NCBI GenBank assembly: GCA_963920575.1
Contig: OY986969.1
Location: forward strand, 20,569,288-20,633,287
Direction of reading: 5' to 3'
From: Narthecium ossifragum
Lineage: Eukaryota > Streptophyta > Magnoliopsida > Dioscoreales > Nartheciaceae
DNA: 64,000 nt
Shown here: piece after piece, positions 34,283-46,940 of the stretch
Position numbering within the stretch: position 1 is the stretch's first letter
How the letters are laid out: each line of letters starts with the position of its first letter
Notes under the pieces: model-generated
Seen by the model: the letters and a program-made list of their open reading frames with translations, nothing else
What the model was told of the DNA's origin: nothing
Database searches by the model: none
Position numbers and translations under genes: made by a program

Positions 34283-37200
34283 ATGAGTATAGCTCGATCT
34301 TTTAATCAAGGTGATTTGCAGTACGATCCAGAAATAGAAAGAACTCTGCGCAGGTTAAGGAGAGAAGCTCGGATAAATCCTGAGGAGGACGATTTGGCTC
34401 TTGATCACGTATTTATCAGTGATTCGGAATTAGAAGAGGAAGAAGTCTCTTGATCACGTATTTATCAGTGATTCGGAATTAGAAGAGGAAGAAGTCATGG
34501 CCGGAAATCGGACTTTGAAAGAACTTGCAGCCCCAGATTTGAATCAACAACCCTTATGCATTACATTCCCTACTTTGGATGTTGCTACTAGTTTTGAATT
34601 AAAATCTGGACTAATACACCTCTTACCTACTTTTCATGGACTTTCAGGTGAGGATCCTCACGAGCATTTAAAGGAGTTTCATGTTGTGTGCACAAGTATG
34701 AAACCCATGGGGGTGACTGAAGATCAAATCAAATTGAGAGCCTTTCCATTTTCTTTGAAGGATTCGGCTAAAGATTGGCTTTATTATTTACCATCTGGGA
34801 GTATTACCACATGGAACGAGATGAAGAGGTTGTTTTTAGAGAAGTATTTTCCAGCCTCAAGAGTGGCCAACATTAGGAAAGAGATCTGTGGTGTGAGGCA
34901 ACATAATGGAGAATCTCTACATGAATATTGGGAACGTTTTAAGAAATTATGTGCAAGCTGTCCCCATCATCAAATTAGTGAGCAATTACTTATTCAATAT
35001 TTTTATGAGGGCTTACTAATCAATGACAGGAGTATGATTGATGCCGCTAGTGGAGGAGCTTTGGTGGATAAAACTCCTGAAGCCGCGAGGAACTTGATTG
35101 CAAATATGGCAGCTAATTCTCAACAATTTAATACTAGGCTTGATTCTTATTCGAAACATGTTAATGAGGTAAATGTTTCATCTCTTGAACAACAGATTGC
35201 GAGTCTAACTTCTCTTGTTCGTCAAATGGCTGTAGGTAACATGCAAACAGCGAAGGTTTGTGGAATTTGTTCGGTGGCGGGACATCCAACTGATATGTGC
35301 CCAACTCTTCAAGAGGAACCCATTGAACAAGTAAATGCAGCTGGGAGTTTCCCAGGACCACCGCAAAGGAAGTATGATCCCTATTCAAACACGTATAATC
35401 CGGGATGGAGGGATCACCCCAATCTCAACTATGGGAATCCACAAGTAAATCAGCCTACAACTCAATTTCGTCCGACTGGACAGCAATATCAACAATATAG
35501 ACCGCCATACCCCCCGAGACAACAACCAAACCCAACTCATGATTCTGGTATGTCTTTAGAAGATATGGTTAAATATCTTGTTACTAATAATTCGCAAATT
35601 CAACAGGAGACGAAGGCTAGTATTCAAAGATTGGAACATCATGTGGGCCAGATGGCGTCAGCAATTAGCAAGCTAGAGGCGCAAAATTCGGAAAAATTAC
35701 CCTCTCAAACGGTAATAAATCCAAGAGAGAATGCAAGTGCAATCATTTTGAGAAGTGGTAAAGAAATTGAGACTCCAATCAAGGAAATTCCTGCATCTTC
35801 TCTGCAAGGAAACGAGCAAGACATCGTCGCGGACAAAATCTTTCCCGATGACGACGACGTACCTAAACGTAAGTTTCCACCTCTTTCTGATTATAAACCT
35901 GTACTTCCTTTTCCTCAGGCTTTGACAGAATCAAGAAAATATGAGAAGAATTCAGATCTATATGAGACTTTTCGCCGATGCGAGTTAAATATTCCACTCT
36001 TAGATGCTCTTAAACAAGTACCTCGTTATGCTAAATTCTTGAAGGAATTGTGCACAATTAAGAGGAAGCAGAAACTTAAAGGATGTGAGAAGGTGAAAGT
36101 AGGGGAAAATGTTTCTGCAATTCTTCAAAAAAAAATTCCTACAAAGTGTAGGGATCCAGGTATGTTTACTATCCCATGTACAATTGGTAACACCAAATTT
36201 GAGAAAGACATGTTAGATTTGGGAGCTTCTATCAATGTCATGCCATATTCTATATATTCTTCTTTAAAACTTGGGTCTTTGAATGAAACTGGTGTTGTGA
36301 TTCAATTGGCTGACAGATCTAACGCCTATCCTAAAGGTGTAGTTGAAGATATTCTTGTGCAGGTCAATGATTTAGTTTTCCCTGTTGATTTTTATGTGCT
36401 TGATATGGAGAATGGTGATCATAGTACTCCTATTTTGTTGGGAAGACCTTTCTTGAAGACATCCAAGACTAAGATAGATGTCCATAGTGGCACACTTACC
36501 ATGGAATTTGATGGTGAAACTGTTAAGTTTAATATATATGATGCCATGAAATATCCTGCTGATGATTGTTCAGTGTATTCAATTGATGTGATTGATTATT
36601 TATCACATGAAGTTTTTGAACTTAGTGATAAAGATGAATTGGAAGTGGCTATTAGCAAATCTCTTGAGGAAGAAAATGAGGAGCTATCTTTGAGTACTAA
36701 TTTGCAGGAAACTGTTGCAATACTGAATGATTTTTCGATAATTCAGCAATCAGGTAATGATTCTTCTAGTTCAATACTTGTATCTAATGAGAAATCATTA
36801 CCTTCTGAATTACAAGCACCTAATCCAGATCTGAAACCTCTTTCTAATCATCTTAAATATGTTTTTCTTAGAGATGAAGGAGTGTTACCAGTGATTATTT
36901 CCAATAACCTTAGTGCACCACAGGAAGAAAAACTTGTGCAGGTTCTTAAGGAGCATAAGACAGCTATTGGTTGGACAATTGCAGACATCAAGGGAATCAG
37001 CCCGAGTACATGTATGCATCGTATCTTGCTTGAAGAGGGAGCGAAACCTTCCCGCCAACCACAAAGAAGGTTAAATCCGCCCATGATGGATGTTGTAAAG
37101 AAGGAGATCCTCAAACTGCTTGAAGTTGGAGTGATCTATCCTATTTCGGATAGCACTTGGGTTAGTCCAGTTCAAGTTGTTCCTAAAAACACAGGAATAA

Positions 37201-39725
37201 CCGTGGTGAGAAATCACAAAGATGAGTTAGTTCCCACCCGTGTGCAAAATGGGTGAAGGGTTTGTATTGATTATAGAAAATTAAATGCTATAACCCGCAA
37301 GGACCACTTCCCTTTACCTTTTATTGATCAGATGCTTGAAAGATTAGCTGGTCATTCTTATTATTGTTTTCTTGATGGTTATTCAGGTTACTTTCAGATT
37401 GCAATTGCCCCTGAAGATCAGGAAAAGACGACGTTCACATGCCCATTTGGAACTTTTGCATATCATCGCATGCCTTTTGGTCTTTGCAACGCCCCAGCTA
37501 CTTTCCAAAGGTGTATTGTTAGTATATTCTCAGATTATATTGAACAGATCATAGAGGTTTTTATGGATGATTTCACAGTTTATGGAAACTCTTTTGATAA
37601 TTGTTTACATAACCTTACACTTGTTCTTCAAAGATGCATAGAAACTAGCATTGTGTTAAATTCTGAGAAATGTCATTTCATGGTTGAACAAGGTATAGTT
37701 TTGGGTCATGTTATTTCATCTAAAGGAATTGAGGTTGATAAAGCTAAAGTTGATGTCATTCAATCTTTACCTTATCCCACTAGTGTGCGGGAAGTTCGTT
37801 CTTTTCTTGGACATGCAGGTTTTTACCGAAGATTCATCAAGGACTTCTCTAAAATAGCATTACCGTTATGCGCGTTGTTACAAAAGAATAAGGTTTTTGA
37901 GTTCGATGATGCATGCAAAGAGGCATTTGATAAACTGAAAGAATTATTGACTTCAACCCCAGTTATTCAGCCCCCAGACTGGAGCGTTCCTTTCGAGATA
38001 ATGTGTGATGCAAGTGATTATGCAGTGGGCGCAGTTTTGGGTCAAAAGATTGGAAGAGCTTCTCATGCAATTTACTATGCTTCCAAGACTTTGGATGATG
38101 CCCAGAGAAATTATTCTACAACTGAAAAAGAACTTTTAGCCGTTGTGTTTGCTTTAGAAAAATTTCGTTCTTATTTACTTGGTACTAAAGTCATTGTTTA
38201 TTCTGATCATGCAGCCCTTCGTTATTTAATGACGAAGAAGGAGGCAAAGCCGAGATTAATACGATGGATACTTCTCTTTTGTGAATTTGATTTGGAGATA
38301 AAAGACAAAAGAGGAACAGAAAATCGAGTTGCAGATCATCTGAGTCGATTAGTTCATGTGGAGGATAAACTTCGTCTACAGGAAACATTCCCTGATGAAC
38401 AATTGTTTTCTGCAACTGTGACATTACCTTGGTATGCAAATATTGTGAATTATTTGGTTACTAATATGTTACCTTCTGATTTGTCTAAGGCTCAAAGAGA
38501 TAAGATTAAAAGTGATGCTAAATATTATGTGTGGGATGACCCATATTTATGGAAGCATTGTGCAGATCAAGTAATAAGAAGATGCGTTCCTGAAAGTGAA
38601 ATTATTTCTATACTCACTTTTTGTCATTCTTATGCTTGTGGAGGTCACTTTGGAGTTAAGAGAACGGCCAGAAAAGTGTTAGAATGTGGTTTTTATTGGC
38701 CTTCTTTATTTCGAGATTCATACTCTCTTTGTAAGTCATGTGAGAATTGTCAGAAGACAGGAAATATATCCCAAAGGAATGAGATGCCACAAACCCCCAT
38801 ATTATTTTGCGAAATTTTCGATGTTTGGGGCATTGATTTCATGGGTCCGTTCCCTATATCTTTTGGTTATGTTTATATTCTACTTGCTGTGGATTATGTT
38901 TCAAAATGGGTAGAAGCTAAAGCTACCAGGACTGATGATTCTAATGTTGTTGCAGATTTTATCAAGTCTAACATATTATCCAGGTTTGGAATTCCAAGAG
39001 CTTTCATAAGTGATCGAGGCACGCACTTTTGCAATCGAACTGTGGAGGCCTTGCTAAGGAAGTACCATGTGACCCATAAGGTGTCAACCGCCTATCATCC
39101 GCAAACTAGTGGACAAGCGGAAGTGTCAAATCGAGATATCAAGTCCATCATTGAAAAGACGGTAAATCCAAATAGAAAAGATTGGAGTTTGCGTTTGGAT
39201 GATGCGTTGTGAGCATATAGGACTGCATATAAGACACCCATCGGTATGTCACCTTATCGCTTGGTATTTGGGAAACCATGTCACCTTCCAGTTAAGTTAG
39301 AACATAAAGCTTATTGGGCTATCAAGAGCTTTAATATGAACGTGGATGAGAGTGGAGAACACAGGAAGTTGCAACTGCAAGAATTAGAGGAAATTCGCAA
39401 TGATGCCTATGAGAGCGCTAGGATTTATAAGGAAAAGACAAAAGCTTTTCATGATAAGATGATCTCTAGAAAGGAGTTTAAAGTTGGTCAAAAAGTTCTC
39501 CTTTACCAATTACGCTTACGTTTGTTTCCAGGTAAGTTGCGTTCTCGTTGGATTGGACCTTTTATTGTTACTAATGTTTTTTCTCATGGTGCAGTTGAAA
39601 TTCAAAGTTTAGCCACTTCCAAAATGTTTACGGTGAATGGCCATCGACTTAAACCTTTCTATGAAGGCGTTCCAACAGAAAAGTTGGAAAAATTGGACCT
39701 TGAGGAATCAACTTATACTGATTAA
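34283..39725 (+). pseudogene. Athila-type gag-pol polyprotein with three lesions
   Basis: The probable start is the ATG at 34283. A 49-bp tandem duplication (34399-34447 and 34448-34496) shifts the frame and gives a stop; the long frame resumes at 34497 with ATG. In that frame, gag has a CX2CX4HX4C zinc knuckle near residue 255 and a protease motif DLGASINVMP near residue 571. Reverse transcriptase runs across a TGA at 37254-37256 into the frame 37332-39212, with FMDDF at about 37564, RNase H ([13 protein letters not shown]), and integrase with an H-C zinc region, [20 protein letters not shown] and [11 protein letters not shown] second TGA at 39210-39212 is followed by the integrase C-terminal part (39246-39725). 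Both TGA codons stand where the family has Trp. The protein would drive reverse transcription and integration of the element. Confidence 0.9.
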
Positions 39726-41226
39726 AGAAGCAAGCATGAAGTCGAGCCAATGACAATAAACAAAGGCGCTGCTTGGGAGGCAACCCAAGGGGAGTTCGTT
39801 CCTTTCTCTTTTTATTTTCGCATTTCTATTTTAGTTATTTTTGCTTTTCTTTGCATTCCACCTTCCATTGGGGACAATGTCAGTTTCAAGTGTGGGGGAG
39901 GAGATCTAGGTTGCATTTGCCATGAGCGAGAACCAGTTAAGCTTGACATATTCATAACATGATTGAATGAGTAATTTTGCGACTAGGAATTAATTAGTTG
40001 AGTTATTTTCCTTGAGATGGTAGTGACTAAATGAGTAGACAAAAGCTGGTGAGATTTTGAGCCTTTAGACTGACACATTCATATCAGTCTCACTATTTTC
40101 TTTCATGAGAGATATTCTTCCATGGATCTGTTTCTCTAGAACTTGCTTTGATTCTATTCGAGGTCACATCGACACGTGCAGAAATGAACATGATTAAGGC
40201 CATCTTTGTTATAAGCTATATAAGCCAAATAGCCTACCTTTTGATTAAATCCTTTTGCTAAACACCTTTGAGCTTTATTGACTTCATTGTTAACCCACAT
40301 TACATGCTTTAAACCTGGAAAAAAAAAAAATATTTCCGTTACCCAAGCCATAAAACTAGTGGAGCATTGATCATCATTATGATATGTATGGGTGCAAAAG
40401 TTCAAGTGTGGGGGTGTTTGGATTTGTGGTATGGCTATGATTGGTAAAGTGGAGTTTATTTTCATACTCAATTTGTGAGTATGTTGTTTCTGAAAAAAAA
40501 AATCAGAAAAAGAAAAAGAAGAAAAGAAAGTGAAGGAGGAAATTGTTTCTCATGTTACAAAATATGTTTATGAATCCTCCTAATATTCCAAGAAAGGGGG
40601 ATGTTTATGTATGATCTCTACAAAGGTGGAAGTTTTTGTAAAAGATTGTTCACTATTTCAGTTAAAAAGTATTCCTTTGAACAATCTCTTTGCCAATGTG
40701 GTAATGTTTTATGAGTTGAGTATGTTAATGCTAAGTTGAAGAAAGTTGTTGAATGGAGTAATTGGTTGTACATGTCTTATTGATGCATTTTTGCTCCATT
40801 AGTTCCATTAGCTTTTGAGCTACATTCCCAAATATTTCCCACCTTAATCCTGGACCCCATTACAACCTTTTGAAGTCCTTATGATTTGTATTATGCATGT
40901 GATTCTACTGGTGGAGAATGAGAAGATATGCAAGCTTATGGTAGATCATTTTCATTGGAATGAATTTGAGTGAAATACATACCCTTCAAACACATGAGAG
41001 TTGAATGTTAATTTCCGTGAGGGTCTACTTATTTATTTTGCACCATATTCAAGTGAAAATGCTTATTGATTGATTTTTAAGTTGTTTAAAAATGTTTGTT
41101 CATGATATGTTATGGGTTGTGAAGAGCTTGATTGTTCTTTGTTGATGGCGTTGCAACCTTGATATCTTGAGTAGAGTGAATTTTAGTTTTGCCCGAGGAC
41201 GAGCAAAAGCTAAGTGTGGGGGAATT
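39726..41226 (+). other. 3' non-coding region of the Athila-type element
   Basis: There is no convincing envelope-like frame. The word AAGTGTGGGGG occurs three times, at about 39888, 40404 and 41212. The last directly precedes the 3' LTR and acts as the polypurine tract; the others may be secondary tracts. Confidence 0.75.
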
Positions 41227-42884
41227 TGATGATGATGCATAATGTTATATTTTTATCCCTTAATACTTAGTCTCCTGTGCTTATTTAGTTCCTAAATACA
41301 CTCATTATTCTTATATTTTGATTTAGGATGCAATTGAAGTCCTTAAGTCGAAAAGAAGCTGAAAAGAGTGCATGGATCAACTTTAAAGATTTATCTGTAC
41401 TTGCTCATGAAGAACCAGAGGATGTGCCATACATGGTTGGAAAGCTCTTGAAGTCTAGATTCTGGAGAATTTTACTGTTCGTGATTCCGAGTTTCCTAGA
41501 GGAAGTTACGGCAATTTTAGTAACGATGGCGCAGTCTGGATGGCAGAACAGTCATAAGCTGAACAGTCCGATCGATCCAACACCCAGGGTCCGATCGATC
41601 GGACTATGCAGAATCGTGACAGAACATGTATTTTTTAGCTGAACATGGTCCGATCGATCGAACCATCAATCCTAATGAGCCAGATCGATCCGACTCCTAG
41701 AGTTGGATCGATCGGACTAGGGAAATGTTAGAAATTGCAGATTTTTATGAGCCAAATCGATCGGACACCTAAAGTTCGATCGATCGGACTCAAACATACC
41801 CAGAGAAGGTGGATTTTTACGCATCCGATCGATCCAGCGCCCATAGTTCGATCGATCGGACTCGGGCGTAAATAGAAGTTGAAGAGTTTAATGAGACTGA
41901 TCGATCCAGCACGCCGAGAAGGATCGATCGGGCTTTCCCAGTAACGAAAATCAACGATTGTGATCTAATCCGAGGGTGGATACACTTGAGGCTATAAATA
42001 AGACTCTTTCTAGGGTTTGAGGGGGGATTCTTGGACACTTTTGGCTGCTCTTTCTCCTCCTTTATATTTTTTCTAGGTTTTCTTTTGCTTTATGAAATCT
42101 TTTGGAGGATTGTTCTTGATGGTCCTGCGTGGCTAAATCTTGATTCTTGGTCGAGAAAACTGAAACCTCGGAATCAATGAAACTGTGAGATCTAATTTAT
42201 TTTTATTGTTCAGTTTATACATGAGTATTGGATATTCTTCTGAGATTAAATCTTTATGATTACCTTGTCTAATTGCTAGGAGGCCTAGTAGTTTATTATT
42301 CATGGTGATCTACTGCTAGGTTTGATATCAAATCCGGAATTGTTTGATCCCTCTAATCTGCGAAGCAACTAGGATCTAATAATTTACTGCTGATCAGATC
42401 TTGTTAGATCTTAGGAAGAATATTCAACTAGATTAAATGCAACCGCTTGTGCTTGTGTTGTTTAGCTTCATCGATCTCCCTATTCTTAACGCTGTTACTA
42501 GATTAAATCTACAGCGCTTGTCTTAGGTTGTTTAGTAGTTAGGGTTGATTAGATCGCTTGTTTCTAATTAACTAAGATTGAGGAGAGATTCGAATTGAAT
42601 TCGGACGGTGAATATTCATGGTATAAATTGATTAATACTTGCATCTATGATCAGTTGTTGGATTCCGATGGTGGATGTTGACTCAGACCAAGGTTTGTTC
42701 TATTGATTCGACTTGTTTCTTCGCTTTAGATTATTTCTTTATTGTTTTTCCTCACGTTCCCATCTTTGTTCACTAAGCACAAAACAAGACTGAACACTCT
42801 TCGTGGGATCGACTCGTACTCGCACTACTACATTTATTTTAACGAGTACTGGATTTATTTTTGAGTGCATGCGACAGCACATCA
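41227..42884 (+). repeat. 3' LTR of the Athila-type element
   Basis: 1,658 bp, colinear with the 5' LTR. It lacks one 23-bp palindrome unit and a short C-rich stretch near 42756. The palindrome array is at 41567-41933. Confidence 0.92.
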
Positions 42885-42999
42885 AATTTTTTCCCATAAT
42901 CAGTTATGATAACAACAGAAGAGGAGCACTGGAAAAAGTGAATGAATAGAAAGAAAAGAAAAAAGACAAAGGGGGTTGATAAAGAAGGTGATAGCTGAC

Positions 43000-43188
43000 A
43001 GTTTCTCGCGGAGCTCGGGGGTGTCCTTGGGTGTACCGAGGGTGTTAACGAGCCTCTAGAAGGTGGATACGGCGGTATTGATTTGGCGAAACCCCGGAGG
43101 GGACCGCCTGCGTCGGGACCTGCTTCCCGTTTATCAGATCCCTCTGCCCCACGAGCAACCACCCCGATTCCAGATCGTTCAAGCTCAT
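43000..43188 (-). pseudogene. SYP22 exon 1 copy in unit D
   Basis: It has the shared 1-bp insertion (GGCGAAACC on the plus strand) and CTAGAAGG variant, but keeps a GT at the donor (GTCAGC). It is separated from the rest of unit D by the Athila-type element. Confidence 0.92.
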
Positions 43189-44519
43189 CTCTCCCTTCTT
43201 GATAAGGCAGGAGAAACCCTAACCCTACGAGGGCTTCACCGATCTGAGACAGGAGGTGGTGTTGATGATCAGGCTCTCTTGGGCTTCAAGAAAGGAGCGG
43301 GCGATCGAGAACCGACAATTATGGGAAACGTAACAGAAATATAGAAGCCGACGGGATGCGGGTTGTTCTTGTGATAGATAAATAGATATATTACAGGCAA
43401 AAACGCTAAATTTAGAGGGAGAGAGAGAGAGAAGAGAGAAGAGAAGTGGGTTGTAATTAATTTCTGAATTGATTGTATATAACGTGGGGTTTGTTGCCGA
43501 TTTTTAGAAATAAGAAGAGAAGCAATAATTGATTCATTAATAATAATTGCAAAGGAGTCGAAAAGACGGAGGAAAATTGTCACGCCCCGCCCCAATTAAA
43601 ACCAAATTATCCTAAAATTACCGAAAATTTCAGCATGACTATTGGGCACGGGCACGTGAGAATATAATTTACAACCAGCCAACCACTAATATTACACACA
43701 TTCGCCTCATATATACATCACAATTACCATACGCAATAATAAGAGTGCTATTTTCGACAAAGCAATTGTTGCAAGTATTTTCTTGAAATAACAACGTTTC
43801 CATCCCTGGCAAGCAATAAGTACATTATTCCAACCAAATATTCATAAATCTAAGGACGAGTTATTTGCTATCTTCGCAAGATAGTGGTAAACCATCAAAA
43901 ATTTTGTTTGTAGCACGATTCTAGGTCTGAAGCTCATGAAAGTTGAATATTTCCACTGTATGCAAATCCTCGACCCATCATCAAGAATTTTTTTGAAACT
44001 AAGGTAACAATCTATAATTGCAACAGCTCCAAATACTTCTCGGTCCATCAATGAAACTATCATAAGGGTCGGAGACCTACGGCAAATAAAATAGAAAGCT
44101 TAGTCAACTCGCAAGGGTCGGAGACATCTAGCCTCACACACGTGCAAATGCCTTGGTTGCCAAAACAAGCCGAACCATGATGCATTCCCAACCATGAAAT
44201 GCTCGCAAACAACAAATCTTGAAAGTCGATGACTAACACAAAGAATCCAGTGTAATACTTCACGTAAATTCCAATTCGCTAGCATCACAGTTGAGCAATT
44301 TATCCCCGGCAACAATCAAGGTAGGGAATGGCATAAAGAGGGATTGGCACCTAAGTCTTCAATTCCAATTCGTCTATCCTGCTATTCAGAGCGATTGGTT
44401 CTGGAATATGTTCCCATAATCAGTTATGATAACAACAGAAGATGAGCACTGGAAAAAGTGGATGAATAGAAAGAAAAGAAAAAAGACAAAGGGGGATGAT
44501 AAAGAAGGCGTTAGCCGAT

Positions 44520-44708
44520 AGATTCTTGCGGAGCTCGGGGGTGTCCTTGGGAGTCCCGAGGGTGTTAATGAGCCTCTAGAAGGTGGATACGGCGGTATTG
44601 ATCTTGCAAAACCCCGGAGGAGATCGCCTGCGTCCGGACATGCTTCCCATTTATCAGATCCCTCTGCCCTGCGAGTAGCCGCCCCGATTCCATATCGTCC
44701 AAGCTCAT
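44520..44708 (-). pseudogene. SYP22 exon 1 copy in unit E
   Basis: It has the shared 1-bp insertion, CTAGAAGG variant and lost donor GT (ATCGGC), plus private changes (CTTGCAAAACC, GTCCGGAC). Confidence 0.9.
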
Positions 44709-44927
44709 CTCTCCCTTCTTGATAAAGCAGGAGAAACCCTAACCCTACGAGGGCTTCACCGATCTGAGAAAGGAGGCGGTGCCAATGATCAGGATCTCTT
44801 GGGCTTCAAGAAAGGAACGGGTGATCGAGAACCGACAATTATGGGAAAGGTAACAGAAATATAGAAGCCGACGAGTCGCGGGTTGTTCTTGTGATAGATA
44901 TATAGATAGATTACAGGCTAAAATGCT

Positions 44928-44969
<42 letters not shown>

Positions 44970-45803
44970 GAAGCGAGTTCTAATTAATTTCTAAATTGAT
45001 TGTATATAATGTGGGGTTTTGTTGCCGATTTTTAGATATACGAAGAGAAGCAATAATTCAATAATTAAGATTAATTGGAAAGGAGTCGGAAAGACGGAGG
45101 CAAATTGTCACCCCCCGCCCCAATTAAAATCAAATTTTTCCAAAATAACTAAAAATTTCATTATGACCCTTGGGCACGGGCACGTGAGAATATAATTTAC
45201 AACATGCCAATCACTAATATTACAGAATTTGGCCAACATTAATAAATTTTTTTCAACAATTGACGTCCCAAGAGACACTTTCGCATCACAATTCTTGGTC
45301 TCAAGCTCATGAAAGTTGAATATTTCCACTGTATGCAAATGCTCGACCCATCATCAAGAATTTTTTTGAAACTAAGGAACCAATCCATAATTGCAACAGC
45401 TCCAAATACTTCTCGGCCCATCTATGAAGCTATCATAAGGGTCGGGGACCTAAGCCAAATAAAACAGAAAGCTTATTCACCACGCAATGGTCGGAGACAT
45501 CCTGCCTCACACACGTGCAAATGCCTTGGTTGCCAAAACACACCGAACCATGATGCATTCCCAACGAAGAATTGATCCTAAACAACAACTCTTGAAAGTC
45601 GATGACCAACACAAAGAATCCAGTGTAATACTTCACCTAAATTCCGATTCGCAAGCATCACAGTTGAGATATTTATTGCCAGCAACAATCAAGGCAGGGA
45701 ATGGCATAAAGAGGGATTGGCACCTAATACTTCAATTTCAATTCATCTATCCTGCTATTCAGAGCGATTGGTTCTGGAAAATGTTCCCATAATCAGTTAT
45801 GAT

Positions 45804-46560
45804 AAGGGGGTGTTTGTTTCAATGGAAAAGTGGTTGGAATGCCTGGAATGGAATGGCATTCCAGTCATTAGGGTGTTTGTTTCACTAGAATGGCAATCCG
45901 TTTAATCGGGGCGACCACCTGCGTCGGGTCCTGCTTCCCGTTTATCAGATCCCTCCGCCCCGCCAGCGGCCGCCCCGATTCTAGATCTTCGAAGCTCATC
46001 TCTCCCTTCTTGATAAGGCAGGAGAAACCCTAACCCTATGGGGACTTCGTCGATCCAAGACAGGAGGGAGGCGGCGCCGACGATCGGGATCTCTTGGGCT
46101 TAAGGAAAGGAGCGGGCGATTGAGACTGACAAAGAACTCGGGTTGTCCAGCTGGTGAGGAAGAAGGGTAGAGAGGAACGGATGATCGCAACCCAGGGAGC
46201 CCCTCAGATCTTCACAACTCCCGTGGTCTCTTGTCCAGCTGAAGTCCCGTAGCCTCTTGACAGTGCAAGTGTGGAAAAAGGAGTTGCCGTTTGATGGTCT
46301 CTCCGGATCTCGTGGTCTCTTGACGGTCGGCGGAACGAGAGAACCAGGGGAGGAAGAAACCCTAGATCTGGTGGTGAAGGACGGAGGAGGATCGAGAACC
46401 GACAATTATGGGAAAGGTAAAAGAAATATAGAAGCCGACTGGACGCCGGGTTGTTCTTGTCACAGATAGATAAATTATGGGAAAAAATGCTAAATTTAGA
46501 GAGAGAGAGAGAGAGTAAATCTGGTAATGAAGGACTGGACGCCGGGTTGTTCTTGTGACA
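45804..46560 (-). pseudogene. Chimeric copy F: MITE end, partial exon 1 and leader
   Basis: Unit F stops at GTTATGATAA and continues with a MITE-like end (GGGGGTGTTTGTTTC..., 45806-45905). It then joins the middle of exon 1 (45911-45999), which keeps the ATG side and is of the intact-gene type, without the tandem-unit frameshift. The leader and upstream block follow to about 46515, ending in a GA tract. The fusion joins intron-side sequence of the tandem type to exon-side sequence of the intact type. Confidence 0.8.
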
Positions 46561-46563
46561 TAA

Positions 46564-46940
46564 TCAAAACTCATTCACACCACCTTCAAATTTTTGCCCA
46601 ACTTCAGAGACAGCTTCATCCCACCCAACAGTCATCAATGACTTCTTCTCATGATGACAAAAACTAGGTAGAAGATCACACTCGACGTCATCAGTAAAAT
46701 CAACAGAATATGAACTTCCATCATCGATCGGTTGTACAACCATCGTTCGTACCATTACTATCCAAAACATCAATTTTAATACGTACAATACATAACCAGC
46801 ATGCTACCAAAACCATACCCTCTAAGTCATCATCTGAAGTAAGGATGCATCTCGAATGCTGAGGAATTGAATAATGTATTTGTATATTGTCCCTTGATAA
46901 ATTAAGCCATTTCCCGCAAAGATATCTCACAAACCCGTCC
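46564..46940 (-). pseudogene. N-terminal fragment of a MuDR-type transposase
   Basis: Two overlapping minus-strand frames. The upstream one (46721-46930) has KWLNLSRDNIQIHYSIPQHS followed by a DDDLEGM stretch, the PB1-like N-terminus found in plant MuDR-family transposases. The other (46564-46788) ends in WDEAVSEVGQKFEGGVNEF, which resembles the start of the following MuDR DNA-binding region. A short intron probably separates them. The sequence breaks off at the junction with copy F. It differs from the FAR1-type transposase at 10914-13710. Confidence 0.6.

Larger units (their letters stand above)
32449..42884 (+). mobile_element. Athila-type Ty3/Gypsy retrotransposon, 10.4 kb, nearly intact
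   Basis: The 5' LTR (32449-34137), PBS (34143-34160), gag-pol (34283-39725), 3' non-coding region, polypurine tract (about 41212-41226) and 3' LTR (41227-42884) are in order. The LTRs differ by one 23-bp palindrome repeat, about 8 bp of a C run and roughly 20 substitutions by eye, so the insertion is fairly young. Lesions: a 49-bp duplication in the gag start region and two TGG-to-TGA changes in pol. It interrupts unit D at CTGGAATAT/TTCCCATAATC. The target duplication reads AATAT against AATTT, so it is imperfect. No envelope-like gene was found. Confidence 0.93.
24899..45803 (-). repeat. Tandem array of ~1.55-kb units carrying the SYP22 5' end
   Basis: Units begin at the phrase ACGCAATAATAAGAGTG: A 24899-26441, B 26442-28009, C 28010-31767 (split by a solo LTR), D 31768-43730 (split by the Athila-type element), E 43731-45284, and F 45285-45803 (partial). 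Without the insertions, units A to E are about 1.51-1.57 kb. Each holds intron-1-like DNA, a pseudo-exon 1, the leader with ACCCTAACCCTACGAGGG, a GA-rich microsatellite, the TTCTAAATCGATTGTATATA block and a downstream spacer. All lie in the same orientation as the intact gene. Confidence 0.93.

Noticed and set aside
39750..40471. Possible envelope-like gene of the Athila-type element
   Set aside because: The frames are short, have no signal peptide with membrane anchor in order, and are not contiguous.
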